From: Pelobates cultripes
Taxonomy: Eukaryota > Chordata > Amphibia > Anura > Pelobatidae
Length of the DNA stretch: 64,000 nucleotides
Assembly: GCA_933207985.1 (NCBI GenBank)
Contig: OW240912.1
Coordinates: 77,564,829-77,628,828, forward strand
Direction of reading: 5' to 3'
Below, piece after piece: positions 1 to 11,744 of the stretch (position 1 is the first letter of the stretch; each line of letters starts with the position of its first letter). Made by a program: the position numbers and the translations under genes. A model generated the notes under the pieces. It was not told the DNA's origin, did not search any database, and saw only the letters and a program-made list of their open reading frames with translations.

Positions 1-795
1 CTGCACCTCCTTACTATTGCACCCTCTGTTTATTGAGTTAATAAATCGTATTGTGCTAAGCTAACAATATCTATGTACCTACCGTATAAGCGATAATTTT
101 TACCTTGATTTATTAGTATACAAGTCTCTCCCTTTCACACCCTCCCATTTCAGATGACAGTTTTAGAGTACTTGGCCGACTAATTATACCCAAAAATTTG
201 TCAGTTTGACCTTTTTGCTTTATTTTATGTTATGTTCCTCCTTTCAATGACATTTGTTTTTTTTTTTTCCTCATTGCACTTAAAATGTAGCGAAATGTGT
301 ATTTTACTAAATGTATGAACCTATTGTGCTACAATAAAAAATATAAATTACAAAAAAACTCTGTGTATACTTTTCAGTAATACCGACTATAGCCAATTAC
401 CATTAATCGTTTATTCTGCTGGACCTCTCCCTCAAAAAACAATACATTCACTCTAACCCTAACTCTAACTCCAGCACAAGCCTTCCAAAAAAATATGCAG
501 GTCTAATTTACCATAATTTATTATTAATTTTATACATTGGTTGTTTCTGACACCCCACATTTATTTTCACAAGATGGACATATAAAACCTATTTAAACCA
601 ACAGGAGATCAGAAAAACAGATCACATACTCCAAAAAACACTCTTCTATCATTGAAAACCAAAACCTAATTCTACATCATCATTTTATATTTGAATTAAT
701 CTATGTTACTACACTATAATTACATTTCCAAAGCGGTTATCAGCATGTTTACACTGTTGCATTTCATTGGTAAATAAAAAAAGCAGTGATTAATT
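1..795. other. AT-rich flank without recognisable gene
   Basis: Only short chance ORFs and homopolymer runs are visible. A few CTAACCCTAAC-like copies near 451-471 are too few to be telomeric. The stretch ends at the outer edge of DIRS element A. Confidence 0.6.
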
Positions 796-1017
796 CCTAG
801 ATTTTACTATTAACATGACGTAAAGTCATGATTTTATTAAAGACACGGAGGCGAGTATTATGCTTCTCTTTCTTTAATTCTCCCTCAGCAGCGAAGAGAG
901 ATATATGCAAATGAGAGAAAAAATAACAATAACATTAGCATATGGAACAGTGCTCATAGGTATCCACCCCCTTAGTATATAAGGTGTAGCACTCCATGCT
1001 TCTTCCTCTTTCTTCCG
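796..1017 (-). repeat. Left inverted terminal repeat of DIRS element A (3' end)
   Basis: From about position 831 this matches the reverse complement of 6531-6714, including AGACACGGAGGCGAGTATT near the edge. The outer 35 bases (about 796-830, containing GACGTAAAGTC) do not occur at the right end but reappear inverted in the internal complementary region, which fixes the element's left edge near 796. It also carries a second copy of the octamer and TATA-like motifs described for the right repeat. Confidence 0.9.
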
Positions 1018-1419
1018 TGATCCGAAGACCAGATCCATAACCGAACTGCAACTTGGCCCGAACAGGAACAGTGGGCGAAAGGTAATGTCCAATCCTTGAG
1101 GTTAGACTGTAACGCTTTGTAACGGAAAATCACCACCTTGACAGTATGATTCAGGCTAAAAGAGAGGAGAAAATATGGTAATATATGGTCGGCAACTGGT
1201 TGCATCATGTAACCTCATGTAGGTAAAAACTAAGTCGTATAAAGTAGTAGTCATGTCGACATACCAAAAGGTAACATAAGATTATGTCTACTATATCACA
1301 AAGTCACCTACCTGAGAGACGTATGAGCGCAATGTATCTACATTGTAGGAGTCCACTTGATCTGTGGTTGGTATCTGTGAGAAAAACCAATCCCTCCACC
1401 CAGGGAGGGTGGGAGGGAA

Positions 1420-1517
1420 TAATACTCGCCTCCGTGTCTTTAATAAAATCATGACTTTACGTCATGTTAATAGTAAAATCTAGGAATTTTATTAAAGACA
1501 CAGAGGCTCCTATTATG
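1420..1517 (-). repeat. Internal complementary region of DIRS element A
   Basis: Bases 1420-1486 are the reverse complement of the left outer end (about 796-865). Bases 1486-1517 are the reverse complement of the right outer end. Joined, they spell the circle junction AATTTTATT / CTAGGAA. In the DIRS1 replication model this region templates completion of the terminal repeats and circularisation. Its place just 3' of the recombinase ORF fits the group. Confidence 0.88.
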
Positions 1518-1522
1518 CTCTT

Positions 1523-2530
1523 TCAAAGCTGAGCAATGACTCTTTCCGAGAAATGTTGGATTGGTTTAAAATAGAAATTCCGGAATGTGGATTCCGTAGA
1601 CCAGTCTGCGGCCTTCAGGATGTCTTCTAACCGGCACCCTACCGTCGAAGCTTTAGAAGCCATAGCGCCTCTGACCGAATGGGCCGAAAAGATTGTAACG
1701 TCTATCCCGGCCGAGGCCAATAACCATTTGGCCCAACGGGCGAGAGTAGGTGTGGACACTGGTAGATGCGGTTTCTTTAGTGAAATGAACAACGGGACGT
1801 AGTTTGACGATCTTAGGGAAGAAGTACGGGTTTCGTATTCTTTTAGGCATAGAATTGGGCACAGCTTCGGTTGGTGCGGGAGGTGTGGATAGAAAACTTG
1901 TTTAGTCGCCGATTTAGTTCTTCTTGAAATATCGAAAGACACCCCTTCTGGAGTGAATGAGCGGGCTAGCCAGTCCAAAGCCCTTACATCTGATACCCGT
2001 TTACAGGATAATAAACATGAAATCATGAGTAGTTTAGCGGACAACTGTTTGATTGACAGTGCCGCGTTGTCGGGCCAGTCTTCCAGGAATTTGAACACTA
2101 TGTTGACATCCCAAAAGGATCCGTACCTGGGTTTAGGTGGCCGTGAAAAACGTATACCCTTGAGTAAGCGACATATCAGGGGGTTCTGACCGAGAGGGGT
2201 CCCGTCCACCGTATCATGACCTGCTGAGATAGCAGACCAGTAGATGTTGACTGTACGGAATGCCTTGCCCGATTCGAACAATTGAGTGAGGAAGTCCAGT
2301 ACCGTCTTTACAGAAGCTGATATGGGATCCACTGATCTTTCCAGGCACCAATCGGACCAAGTTCTCTATGCCGTAGCATATGTGCGCCGTGTTCCCGGTG
2401 CCCAGGCGTTCGCCAAGAGTTGGGTAGTTGTTCCCGAAACTTCCGTGATTTCCCAGGGTCCCCGGAAAGGAGCCATGCCACGAGTCGGAGGATTCCCCGT
2501 TCTATCAAGTCGTGATTCTCCCCATCCGGG
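1523..2530 (-). pseudogene. DIRS tyrosine recombinase, element A (one internal stop)
   Basis: This would catalyse integration of the circular DNA copy through a covalent 3'-phosphotyrosine. The open stretch 2332-1523 (269 codons) has KRVSDVRAL (first catalytic Arg), HSVRGA (His-x-x-Arg), ADWSTEST (Trp position) and FRNFYF (nucleophilic Tyr candidate), in the expected order for the family. The same frame continues upstream with GTTTQLLANAWAPGTRRTY, the N-terminal core-binding helices, but a TAG at 2366-2368 interrupts it. The end lies 6 bases from the internal complementary region. All catalytic positions are kept, so only the single stop visibly breaks it. The true start is uncertain; it overlaps the end of the methyltransferase-like domain in another frame. 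Confidence 0.85.
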
Positions 2531-2868
2531 TTGGTTAACAGGGACGTTTGATCCGGTAGCAACCGTGGGAAGTCGATCGCCATTTCCAGAAGGTGAGGGA
2601 ACCAGGTTTGGCATCTCCAGCACGGTGTTATCAAGACCAACGAGGTTCTGTAGCGTCGAATGTATGTTAGAGTCCGAGCGATCAGGTTGAACGGGGGAAA
2701 GGCGTATGCTCGTCCCCCGGTCCAGTCCTGAAGGAAGGCATCTGTCGCCAAGGCTTCCGGGTCCGGTCGCCAGCTGAAAAATTGAGGAAGTTGAGTGTTC
2801 AGTCTGGACGCAAAGAGGTCCACACTCAAGGGACCCCATAGTCGAGCTATCCTGGCGAAGACTTTCGG
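2500..2868 (-). pseudogene. DIRS methyltransferase-like domain, element A
   Basis: The frame shared with the RNase H domain continues past the TAA at 2869 and reads VDLFASRLNTQLPQFFSW, then YAFPPFNLI. The paired DLFA and FPPF motifs match the Dam-like (N6-adenine methyltransferase-related) domain reported downstream of RNase H in DIRS1 elements; I assign it by position and motif, not by search. In element B the same domain is continuous with RNase H, so the stop at 2869 here is probably a mutation. A function for the domain in transposition is not established. Confidence 0.6.
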
Positions 2869-4547
2869 TTAAAGCTTCCAGTCTCCTAAATCCCTCAGAT
2901 ATCGGGAGTTCCAGTCCGCGGTGTAATTGTCCAGGCCTGGTATGTGTTCCGCGGTCACCGACACATTGTTTTGTAAACAGTAATGCCAGAAGTCTCGAGC
3001 TAAAACCGCTAGGATGCGTGACTTGGTACCTCCAAGATCATTTATGTACCTGACTGCCGAGACGTTGTCTAACTTGAGGAGGATCGAGCATGAGACGCCC
3101 CTGGGTGTGAGGCTGCGAATGGCAAATGAGGCTGCCAGTAGTTCCAGTGAGTTTATGTGCAGGAATGATTCGTTTACTGACCACCTGCCTCCTGTGGATA
3201 TGGAGCCGCAGCGCGCGCCCCAGCCATGTAAGCTTGCATCCGACTCGATTATCATGTCTGGAGTGGAACCGAAGATCGCCCGTCCATTCCACGCTTCCAT
3301 GTGGGTTAGCCACCAGTCCAGTTCCTCCCTGGATTCTTCGTCCAGCGTGATGGTGGATTCGTACGACTGACCCTTCCTTAGGCAGGAAGCTTTTAGGCGT
3401 TGTAGCGCCCGATAGTGGAGCGGTCCTGGGAAGATCGCCTGTATAGAGGCCGCTAGTAGGCCGATTACCCGAGCCAGTTGTCTTAGAGAAATGTCCGAAT
3501 GGTTCATTATCCTCCTGATCTCCTTCTTGATGTTGGACATCTTGTCTGAAGGGAGGCACAGGATTTGTTGTACAGAATCGACTCGGAATCCTAGGAATTC
3601 CATCTGTTGAGAAGGTTGTAATACCGATTTCTCCCAGTTCACTAGGAAACCGAGGTTCTGCAGGAGGTGAAGGGTCCACGACAGGTGTGACAGCAGAAGG
3701 GATCGTGTCCCAGACAGTATGAGGATATCGTCCAGATAGATAATGAGGCGAATCCCGTGTAACCTGAGAAATGCTACCACTGGTTTCAGTACTTTCGTAA
3801 AGCCCCAGGGAGCGGAGGAGAGCCCGAAAGGGAGGCAACAGAAGCGCCATTTCTTTGTGCCCCACCGGAACTGTAGCAGATTCCTGTGTGTTGGTGCTAT
3901 CGGGATCGTGAGATATGCATCTTGCAGATCGAGTTTCACCATCCAGTCTCCTGGGAGAAGGAGGTCTCGGAGGCAGTGTATGCCCTCCATTTTGAAATGC
4001 CGATATTGTATGAAGGCATTGAGGGGTCTCAGGTTGATAACTGGGCGGACACCCCGCCTTTCTTCGGCACCAAGAACAGGTTGCTTATAAAACCTGGGGT
4101 ATCTAGAGGAACTTCTTCTATGGCATTTTTGTTGTACAAGGTCTCTATCTCCGTGGAGATAAGGTCGTAGTGAGACTGTGGCATGTGTGGCACACGTGGG
4201 AGGGAAACCTGAAAGGGAAGACCCGTCAATTCTAGGTGGTAACCCTCTACAGTCTGCAGTACCCAACTGTCGGACGTGATAGTGGTCCAAGTCTGAGAAA
4301 ACAAAGCCAGTCTGCCCCCCACATTTATATGGGAAAAATGGGGAAAAATCGTACTCACCATAAGGGAGTTTTCCTGGGGTTGTTCCTCTGCCGCCACGGG
4401 CATTCCAAGATCTTCCTCGAGAAGGGAAGAACGGAGTGTAGGAACGCTCCTGGTTTTGTCTCTGTGTGTTGGAGGAGCCTCTGCCCGGTCTTGAGAAACC
4501 CCGGGGGTTGCGGCCGGATAGACGGCTCCTACCTCTACCGGCCCCAC
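2869..4547 (-). pseudogene. DIRS reverse transcriptase-RNase H, element A (frameshifted)
   Basis: RT begins in one frame (4547 to about 4050) with NVGGRLALFSQTW and FLVPKKGG. It then shifts near 4045 into the frame of the long ORF ending at 2869, continuing RPVINLRPLNAFI. Core motifs follow: KLDLQDAY, LPFGLSSAP and YLDD (about 3730-3742). RNase H follows with ESDASLHGWG, LELLAAS and LDNVSAV, so its D, E, D carboxylates are present. Because of the frameshift, the single 788-codon ORF 5235-2869 fuses Gag to RT artificially, and its stretch around 4340-4050 is out-of-frame translation. Polymerase and RNase H catalytic residues are intact. It would copy the element RNA into DNA in the host cell. 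Confidence 0.88.
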
Positions 4548-5791
4548 CGAAAACCTTTTGGTGGAAGACCCTCTTCATGGATGATTGGGCTTTATCCAGC
4601 GCCGTGAATGTTTTGACATAGGAGCCCAGGTCTTTGACGAAGGATTCGCCAAACAACAGACCCTTAGCCGCGGCCCCTGGTTCAGAGGAGGCCATACTAG
4701 CCAGCTTGGGTTCGATTTTCAGCAGGATGGCCTTCCTGCGTTCTGTTGACATGGCAGTATTGGCATTGCCGATCATGCAGACCAAGCGTTGGAGCCAGCC
4801 AAACGCTACTTCAAAGTCTACTGGTGCCTCACCCGACTGAGCTGCTTCCAGCAGTTCGTACAGCTTAGTGACAGGACCCAGAATGTCTAGGAACTTGTCC
4901 TGACAATTACGGAGGGAGTAGTCCAGTCCCCTCTTGGCCTTCCAGACGGTTTTGGCTAGAAACTGGGCTATCTGAGGGTCCACTTCTGGGGTTTTTGCCA
5001 CAGCATCAGGAATTATGGGTCGGGGGCACTCCGCTCTCAATTTATTACGGCTCTCTTGGGAAAGGGACTTACGTACCCTGAGGGCTAGGTATCGGCTGAT
5101 GTGTTCGGATGGTTCCCACTCGGCAGAGCGTGGGTGCCGTAAGTTGTCAGGGTCGAATAGCGGAACCTCTTTAGGGTCGCGGGTTGTTTCTGCCTCGGGC
5201 GCCCCTGAATGAGCAGGGGTACGCGTTGGTGTCAAGGGGAACTGCTTTCCCTGGAGGCTTTCACCCTCTGAGAGCTCGTCCTCGTACGGGTCAGAGTACG
5301 GGGCGTCAGACCCCTCATCCCCCTCCTCAACTGAGTCAGACAGTATATCATGGGCCCTAGCCCTTTTCCAGTCTCTGGTAGCCGTAGCTCACCCAGAAGC
5401 TCTATTGCGCGGTTGTTGCGCGCCATCATGGACAGCCTGAGGCATGTCAATCAGAGCAGGGTCAACCTGCATGGGGGGGGGGGTCTTGTGAATGTCTGCG
5501 TTTGGTTAGCGCTTTGTGCCCTGGTAGTCTCCCTTCAGGAGGGGTATGGGTCAAGGCAGGGGTAGAGTGAGGTTGTACCTGTTTGAGCGCTTGCGTAATG
5601 GAGTCCGAGATAGTAGAGGACATCGCGCCCATGGCTGAAGATATGGCCTTTGAAATAGATTTGGACATGGTGGTGTCCAGAAGGGATTGGAATTCCTCAG
5701 AGCCCATGAGCCCAGGGTCGACCTGAGGATCAGGATCAGTAGTGGCCATAGAGGGGCTATGTTTGCCAGGGAATAAATCACCAGATTGCAT
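4345..5791 (-). pseudogene. DIRS Gag-like protein, element A
   Basis: This is the first protein of the element, a likely RNA-binding structural protein. An ATG at 5791 opens a frame with SKSISKAISSAMGAMSSTIS, a helical segment. The frame changes near the run of G at about 5468-5478. It resumes in the long ORF with an acidic patch (SDPYEDELSEGES), a helical core (IGNANTAMSTERRKAIL) and a basic Arg/Gly-rich tail (GRGRSRLSGRNPRGFSRPGR) typical of DIRS Gag. I see no CCHC knuckle. The frameshift sits in a homopolymer, so it could also be a sequencing error or programmed slippage. The C-terminal end is poorly defined because the RT ORF overlaps it. Confidence 0.7.
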
Positions 5792-6530
5792 GGTAGGTAA
5801 TAGAGTGCAAGTGGGAAAATAACAAATAGAAAATAATAAAGTGTAAATGCAGAGTACTAGGATTGATTAACCCAGGTACAGGATGGAAAAGTACAGGGAG
5901 ATGGAAGGTAATTCCAAGAATATAAATGCAGAGAGAAATCAAACTGTACTAGTAGGGGGGGCTGCCGGAACGAAATCCAGTGAGGGAGGGGTCAAACGGC
6001 ACTAAAACCGAGTAGAGGAAATGGCCGCCGCCTAAACCGGCGACCAGAAACCAAGAAAATGGCCGCCGCGAGCTACCGTGCATGCGCGGTGCGTGCGAGC
6101 GGCGGGAACTAAGGTAAAGCGAATAGCTGCGCGGACGAAAGTAGGTCCGGCCGGCGGTGCTGAGAATAGTGCCGGGAAATGCCGCGGGGTTGACCGATGG
6201 GTCCCCCCGGCGCAAAACCGGCAGATTGTGACCGGGGAGGGAGCCCCAACCGGAGGGAGGGGGCTGGGGAGAGGGAATTGTATCAATACCCAGGGAACAG
6301 AGAGGGACCGGCCACAGTAAAATAAACACAGGCAATAGAAAAAACAGGCAGTGTAAGAAGAAGTGGGAAAAAACAGAGAAAAAAGGAGGGATAAACTAGA
6401 TAAGGAGTATCCCCACAGTAGTAACACAAAGATATAAATCTAACAACTATATAATATCCTCTGAAACATCCCACAGTGTACACATAGAAATAATAATATG
6501 AGAGTGTACTTATCTTCTGAGGGAGCAGCG
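5792..6530 (-). other. 5' leader of DIRS element A, CpG-rich
   Basis: No ORF with protein-like content is present. Bases 6010-6200 are CpG-dense and include an AAAATGGC motif at 6057-6064 (a YY1-like core) and another ATGGCCGCC at 6021-6029. Element B shares the AAGAAAATGGCCGCC block in its own leader. This is probably the untranslated leader and downstream promoter region. Confidence 0.5.
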
Positions 6531-6714
6531 AAGAAAGAGGAAGAAGCATGGAGTGCTACACCTTATATACTAAGGGGGTGGATACCTATGAGCACTGTTC
6601 CATATGCTAATGTTATTGTTATTTTTTCTCTCATTTGCATATATCTCTCTTCGCTGCTGAGGGAGAATTAAAGAAAGAGAAGCATAATACTCGCCTCCAT
6701 GTCCTTAATAAAAT
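6531..6714 (-). promoter_or_regulatory. Right inverted terminal repeat and probable promoter of DIRS element A
   Basis: Read in the coding direction this repeat contains an octamer ATGCAAAT (6633-6640, POU-factor consensus). About 65 bases further on is GTATATAAGG (6561-6570), a good TATA box. A pyrimidine-rich stretch follows near 6531-6545 where a start site would lie. Spacing and order suit an RNA polymerase II promoter driving the element. Promoter function is inferred; the motifs and the inverted-repeat match to 831-1017 are seen directly. Confidence 0.65.
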
Positions 6715-8880
6715 TCTACAATTTTTTCTATAAAAGGATATATATGCGAACTCTGTGAAGCTCTGCTTGGTTGAAATGTGCATTTGTAAATAAATTGCTG
6801 GAAGCAGGTCAGAGGTGGAGATCCACTCACCTAGTCTGTTGTCTCACTCTCAGGCATCTGAAATTCTGGACCCCCAGATGTTGCTGAACTGCAAATCTCA
6901 TGGTTTTCTGTCCATCTATCCATCTCTCATAATTCACAATACATATTTCCAGGAATTTTGAATATATATATATATAATCGATCAGAGACCAAAAAAGTTG
7001 TTGTGGGGGAAAAAAGTGATTGAAAATCCCTTCTACTTGAAGTCAGTGAATAGTCAATACATTGTTAAACACAGATCTGCACACCAGTCAAGTCACAAGA
7101 CTTGCTTTCCCAACAGAAATCTCAAATTTGCAATGGTGTTACTCCTGTGAGGCATTCTGGGTGAGTATATGCAAATGAGTTATAGAAAGAATCACCTTTT
7201 TGCCTCATTATTCCATTTTAAACATGGGCTCCTTGGAGTTTACGTTAGCTGTATAGCTAACAGCTTTGAAACACAACATTTACACATGAAAGGACATGGC
7301 AAGGTCTGAATAACTGAACAGAATTAAATGAAAATTCCTGGTAAAGGGGGAGTTTTGTTTCTACACACCACAGCCCCCAAAGTCCTGCTCTTACACAATT
7401 TATACATGGATATCTGTAGTTCAGCAACACCCTTCTTTTTTTAGCCACGCACATTCCCCATTTCTAAGCTACTTTTCAGAGTAGTTGGTCAAACGTTTCT
7501 AGGACAAGAGTTGACCTCACAGACCACAATGAAAGGTTCCTGATTGGGGATTAGGATTAGGTAGTTTAAAGTCAGTAAATTGCAAAGTTAATGTGGAAAG
7601 ATGAAAACTCTGGACTAGTAATCCTAAACACTAAATTTGCAAATAAAATGTATATGAGGTATAGACAGGCATGTGTCATACCATACAGTATGCAGTAAAA
7701 TTTTGTAACAAAGTAGAAGGATTACACAAAGCTTTGTGTATATACTGGTGAAGAACTAGAAGTGATTTGGAAAGTAAGACATGGTTTTGATGTAATTATG
7801 TATAACACTACTCTAGGTGAAAATATCATGGTTCTGACATTTATGCAGTTGCAGAATGATCTATTTCAGTGTTTTGCATTTTGTCAGAATAAAATTTATT
7901 TTTACGATTCGTTGAAATAAAATTTTAGAAACATATAAACATAGAAATTTAAAATGAATAATAAGTAATGCTCGTATTTGTATTCATTATCTCAAATATA
8001 AATTGCCTAGATCCATATGATATAATTATTGATGTACACAATATTCTGTGCACAATGCCCTAGGTTTGTCATATCAGGCAATTTAATTTAGGCCTTAACC
8101 TGACAAATATCTGTGATTGCATTCTGGCCACACAGAATTTATCTTCATCACTAAAATCTCACGCTTTTAGGGCTCTTCAAATGGACCACGACAATGTTTG
8201 CACTTACAGTCAACCAATCACTTCATTCTGAGACATGCACTTCTGTATAGTCCACCAGGCTTATATCTCTCCTCCAAATGTCCAAAGTGTGGCAAGGTGT
8301 GGGCAGATCTCCTCTTCCCCCCCCCCCAGCAGTTTGGGATTCAACACAAATTTACCCACCTGGCTCTGGCAGCAGTCAGAAAATCAATCATGCAACAATG
8401 TGTAAACGAGAACAGCCCAACCCTGTCCTTGTTTAAATCAAAACATCTTTTACATCTTCAGGATGGACAGGCTTGCTGATTCTTCACAAGGAGCAACCTG
8501 CTAAAAGGTTCTTCCAGGGCTGTTGGGTTGTCATTACTTCATAAAATATTGATATCCACATGAAAATTCATTATGGGTGGAATTCACAAACGTGTATCTC
8601 CAGCTCATGTTGAGGGCCACCCTCTTGTTGTACTTTACAAGTTATGTATTCTTTCACTTGATTATTTTAAGGAATCATATCATGAGGAGGAACAATTTGG
8701 AGAGTTTGGCAATAATCTTAAAACTTTCTTGGCATGCTTTCTTGTTTTGTTTCTTTTTTGTAAAAAAAATATTTTCAGGTGCTCCTGGTAATCTTTGTCT
8801 GTAAATCTGACACATTGGCCTCAGTTTAATATTTTGGATAATCCTTTCAAATCATTTAATATTTTTGGATATATATATTT
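6715..8880. other. No gene recognised
   Basis: AT-rich single-copy-looking sequence. A 12-base poly-C run sits near 8320. ORFs are under 95 codons and without recognisable motifs. Confidence 0.5.
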
Positions 8881-8910
8881 TTTGATTAAAAAAAAAAAAC
8901 ATGAAAAACT

Positions 8911-8922
8911 ATAATATCTATA

Positions 8923-8961
<39 letters not shown>

Positions 8962-9000
8962 ATATATAAATATATATAGATATATATATATATATAAAAT
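8911..9000. repeat. TA/TATC microsatellite
   Basis: This is almost pure alternating TA with TATCTA interruptions, followed by A/T-only sequence to about 9060. The lysine/tyrosine/isoleucine-rich ORF across it is a by-product. Confidence 0.95.
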
Positions 9001-9109
9001 CAATATATAAAAAATATCAAAATATTTAAATATTTTACAAAATATAATATAATTTTTAAAAGTGTATTTAAAAATATTGAATAATTTGAAAAGATTATTC
9101 AAAATTATT

Positions 9110-9790
9110 AAATCGAGGCCATAGTCGTATCACCTCATCTAAAAACAGACAGCTCATTAAACATAGTATTCAGTTAACTCCCAAATAATTATAGTCTTTT
9201 CTGTTATAGCTTCATCTTTCAGTTATTAACCATGCATTATTCAGAGTTTTTTCTTTGAAGTTCTGCTCCTTGCTCCAATGTAAATGTAGCTTTTTTTTTC
9301 TTGATTCTCTGTTCCGTCATGTACTACAAAAACCGTGTGTGACTATTCAGTTAATTGCAATTAGCTGGGCGTTTCTCCCTTGGCAGTTCCAATTACTTTT
9401 CAATGAATGTTTTTCACCCCTAGTAATGCTAAACAGATTCTTTCACTACCTGATGGGATGGGATTTACATACAATTTGGACAACACCCCATTATTGGCTT
9501 ACGTGGCTGGAAAATTCTAGTTTAAACTCATTGTGCTATAAAATTAAACAAAAAGTAATAATCATCTTATGACTGAACATGAACACTGTGTATATTTTAT
9601 ATTCAATATATGTGTAATTGTACTAATTATGAATAAGAAGTAGGATGTTTGTGCATGTGATATTACCATCAACAATGTAAAAGCCAGATGTGCAGGCACA
9701 ACTAAGCTGTTTAGCACATTGCATTTGGCACTGACAAAGTGTGAATGCTGGGTGAATTGGTTAAAGGGATACTCCAGGTAGGATTGGAAG
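9110..9790. other. No gene recognised
   Basis: The only longer frame (9255-9572, 105 codons) lacks known motifs and has composition expected by chance. Confidence 0.4.
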
Positions 9791-9804
9791 TGTCTGTCTG
9801 TCTA

Positions 9805-9861
<57 letters not shown>

Positions 9862-9886
9862 CTCTGTCTGTCTGTCTGTCTGTCTC
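9791..9886. repeat. (TCTA)n / (TCTG)n microsatellite
   Basis: About fifteen TCTA units are flanked by short TCTG runs. The YLSIYLSIYLS translation is a by-product. Confidence 0.97.
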
Positions 9887-10009
9887 TATCATCGCAATAT
9901 ATTAATCATGCTCACTTAGTTTGTTATAGCAATGCTGGCCTTATCTCATAATCCATGGTTTGTGGCCACAACAAGAGTTTGTGATAGTTGTAGTTTAACT
10001 AGCAGTAGC

Positions 10010-10504
10010 TTAAAGGGACACTATAGGGACATTTTATCTCCTTTAAGTGGTCTGGGTACACTGCCCTTGTCCTTCCAATCCTGCAATATAAAACACTGCA
10101 GTTTCAGAGAAACAGCAATGTTTATATTATAGGGTTAATACTGCCTCTGGTGGCTGTCTACCAGAGAGCGACTAGAAGGGCTTCCTGCTGTTTCACAGAG
10201 TTTAACTCTGTGAAAAAATGCTGGACATCCTCTCGCTGTGCCTAAGAACATCCAGCGACTTCAAATCCCCCATAGAAATGCATTGATTCAATGCTTTCCT
10301 ATGGCAAAGATCTAATGTGTGCGTTGCGCACAGCGTGCATGCGCGATAGGTTCCCCTTTGGCGCTGATGTCGAAGGACCTCCGTGCTGTAAACAGGTTTT
10401 CTGTGACTGCTGGGTGCGGGCGTGAGGGGGTGGGGGATGGGCAGAGGGACACTATAATGTTAGGAATACAGTTTTGGATTCCTAGCACTATAGTGTTCCG
10501 TTAG
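10010..10504. mobile_element. TTAA-flanked MITE (ACACTATAG family)
   Basis: It starts TTAAAGGGACACTATAG and ends CACTATAGTGTTCCG next to a decayed TTAG. The same ends recur in at least seven other copies in the window. It is non-coding, with internal short inverted repeats. TTAA target sites point to piggyBac- or Kolobok-type transposase mobilisation, which I infer. Confidence 0.75.
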
Positions 10505-10886
10505 CATAAGTTGCATCTTACATGTATTATTTTCCATGTAAATTCTAACAGGAATTTTTTTTCAAAATTAATACACTAGTCACTGGATTTTAGAGTTTTC
10601 CCCTAATGTTAATCTGGCTCAAACCCTGTACTGCAGCTTGGAGGCTTCTGAAAGACTGTGTTTGTATTCCAAGCTCTATAAACACTATAAGCTGCATAAA
10701 AAATCATTGCAATAATTAATTAATGCATGTTAATACTTTATATGATATACCCGACAGGACTGGTGTTTTTCCTTTTCTGTTTGTTTTTTACGTACTGAAA
10801 CACCAAACAGTATGAATTGTGAGTAATTGTATAGATTAAATATTCAGTATTTAAAAATTTTTCTTATTCTTATTCATATTAATATC

Positions 10887-11390
10887 TTCTTTTTTTTTCT
10901 TTTCCAAGTTCTCTTTATATGGTCATGGTGCTGCATACGCTGATGAAGTCTGCTCTGAATACACCTAAGGATAAGTTCACTCCTAGTCATTTTGAGGACA
11001 GTTAACTCAGCAGTTGCTTCAACCTCAACGTCTCTGAATTAAATAGAACACGTTCTCTAGAGAAGAAGAAAACCATACAGAAAAAATAACCCAGAATGCA
11101 CATCAGGATCCGTAAGACACCTGCAAACTGAAGCTTGGTTAGAGGAAGCATGTATCAACAGATCAAACAGATGCGTTACATTAAATGTGCAGTCTCTCCG
11201 GCAGCTGACCTACAAACTGTGTGCAAAGGATTTTACTGTTGATTCTATTTCCTCTGACAAATGTAACTGTACTTAAAGCAAAGAACTATCTCTGAAAGTG
11301 AAGCGGTGGGTGCATTAGTACTAAAACATTTTTTTTTTTTTTTTTTAAATCATGTTTTTTATGACACTGTTAACCAATAAAATGAATTGC
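10887..11390 (+). other. Possible host terminal exon with 3'UTR
   Basis: A long pyrimidine tract ends TTCTTTTCCAAG at about 10907, an acceptable splice acceptor. It is followed by an open frame of about 31 codons (reading LYMVMVLHTLMKSALN then TPKDKFTPSHFEDS) to a TAA near 11004. A non-repetitive stretch follows with AATAAA at about 11378, a poly(A) signal at a sensible distance. I do not recognise the peptide, and a second frame is open for about 18 codons, so this may be chance. If real it would be the last exon of a plus-strand gene whose other exons lie upstream or outside. Confidence 0.25.
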
Positions 11391-11494
11391 TGGTATATGT
11401 GAAGCATTTTTATTATATCCTTATATAGTAGTACTGCTTTTAACTTTTATCACAGTTTGACTGTGGTCATTGGGCCATTACATATATTAGGCCA

Positions 11495-11628
11495 AGGGAT
11501 AGGCAATCTTCGGTACTCCAAGTGTTGTGGACTACATCTCCCCTGATGATTTGCCAGCGTTATGACTGTTAGAGCATTATGGGAGATATACTTTACAATA
11601 TCTGGAATGTTGAAAGTCGCCTAACCCT
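11495..11628. mobile_element. Short hAT-like MITE
   Basis: The ends are imperfect inverted copies: AGGGATAGGCAATCTTC at the left, and AGGGTTAGGCGACTTTC as the reverse complement of the right. An internal block (ACTACATCTCCC and CATTATGGGAGAT) is also inverted. No clear 8-bp target duplication remains. Confidence 0.6.
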
Positions 11629-11744
11629 ATATAAGACTATAGGTTTATTAACAAAATGTTCAGTTTTTTCCCTATTGCACATATAACAGGCAAATTGTCA
11701 GATATTAACTTAAGGACAGCCCTTGGCTGATATCAAGTTAGAGG

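Larger units (their letters stand above)
796..6714 (-). mobile_element. DIRS-like tyrosine-recombinase retrotransposon, element A
   Basis: This is a 5.9-kb element read on the minus strand. Its two ends are inverted copies of each other (left about 796-1017, right about 6531-6714). An internal complementary region at 1420-1517 joins the reverse complements of both outer ends, the template arrangement of the DIRS1 group. Order in the coding direction is Gag, RT, RNase H, methyltransferase-like domain, tyrosine recombinase. DIRS elements are thought to integrate a circular intermediate through the recombinase, leaving no target duplication, and I see none. The ORFs carry frameshifts near 5465 and 4045 and stops at 2869 and 2366, so the copy is probably non-autonomous but fairly young. 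Group assignment is firm; the subfamily cannot be named by eye. Confidence 0.93.

Noticed and set aside
451..471. Telomere-like CTAACCCTAACTCTAACTCC
   Set aside because: Only about three imperfect units, with nothing similar around them.
2869..5235. Single 788-codon Gag-RT fusion protein
   Set aside because: The open frame is continuous only because a frameshift near 4045 links the Gag frame to the RT frame; the stretch between is out of frame, as shown by the RT N-terminus in another frame.
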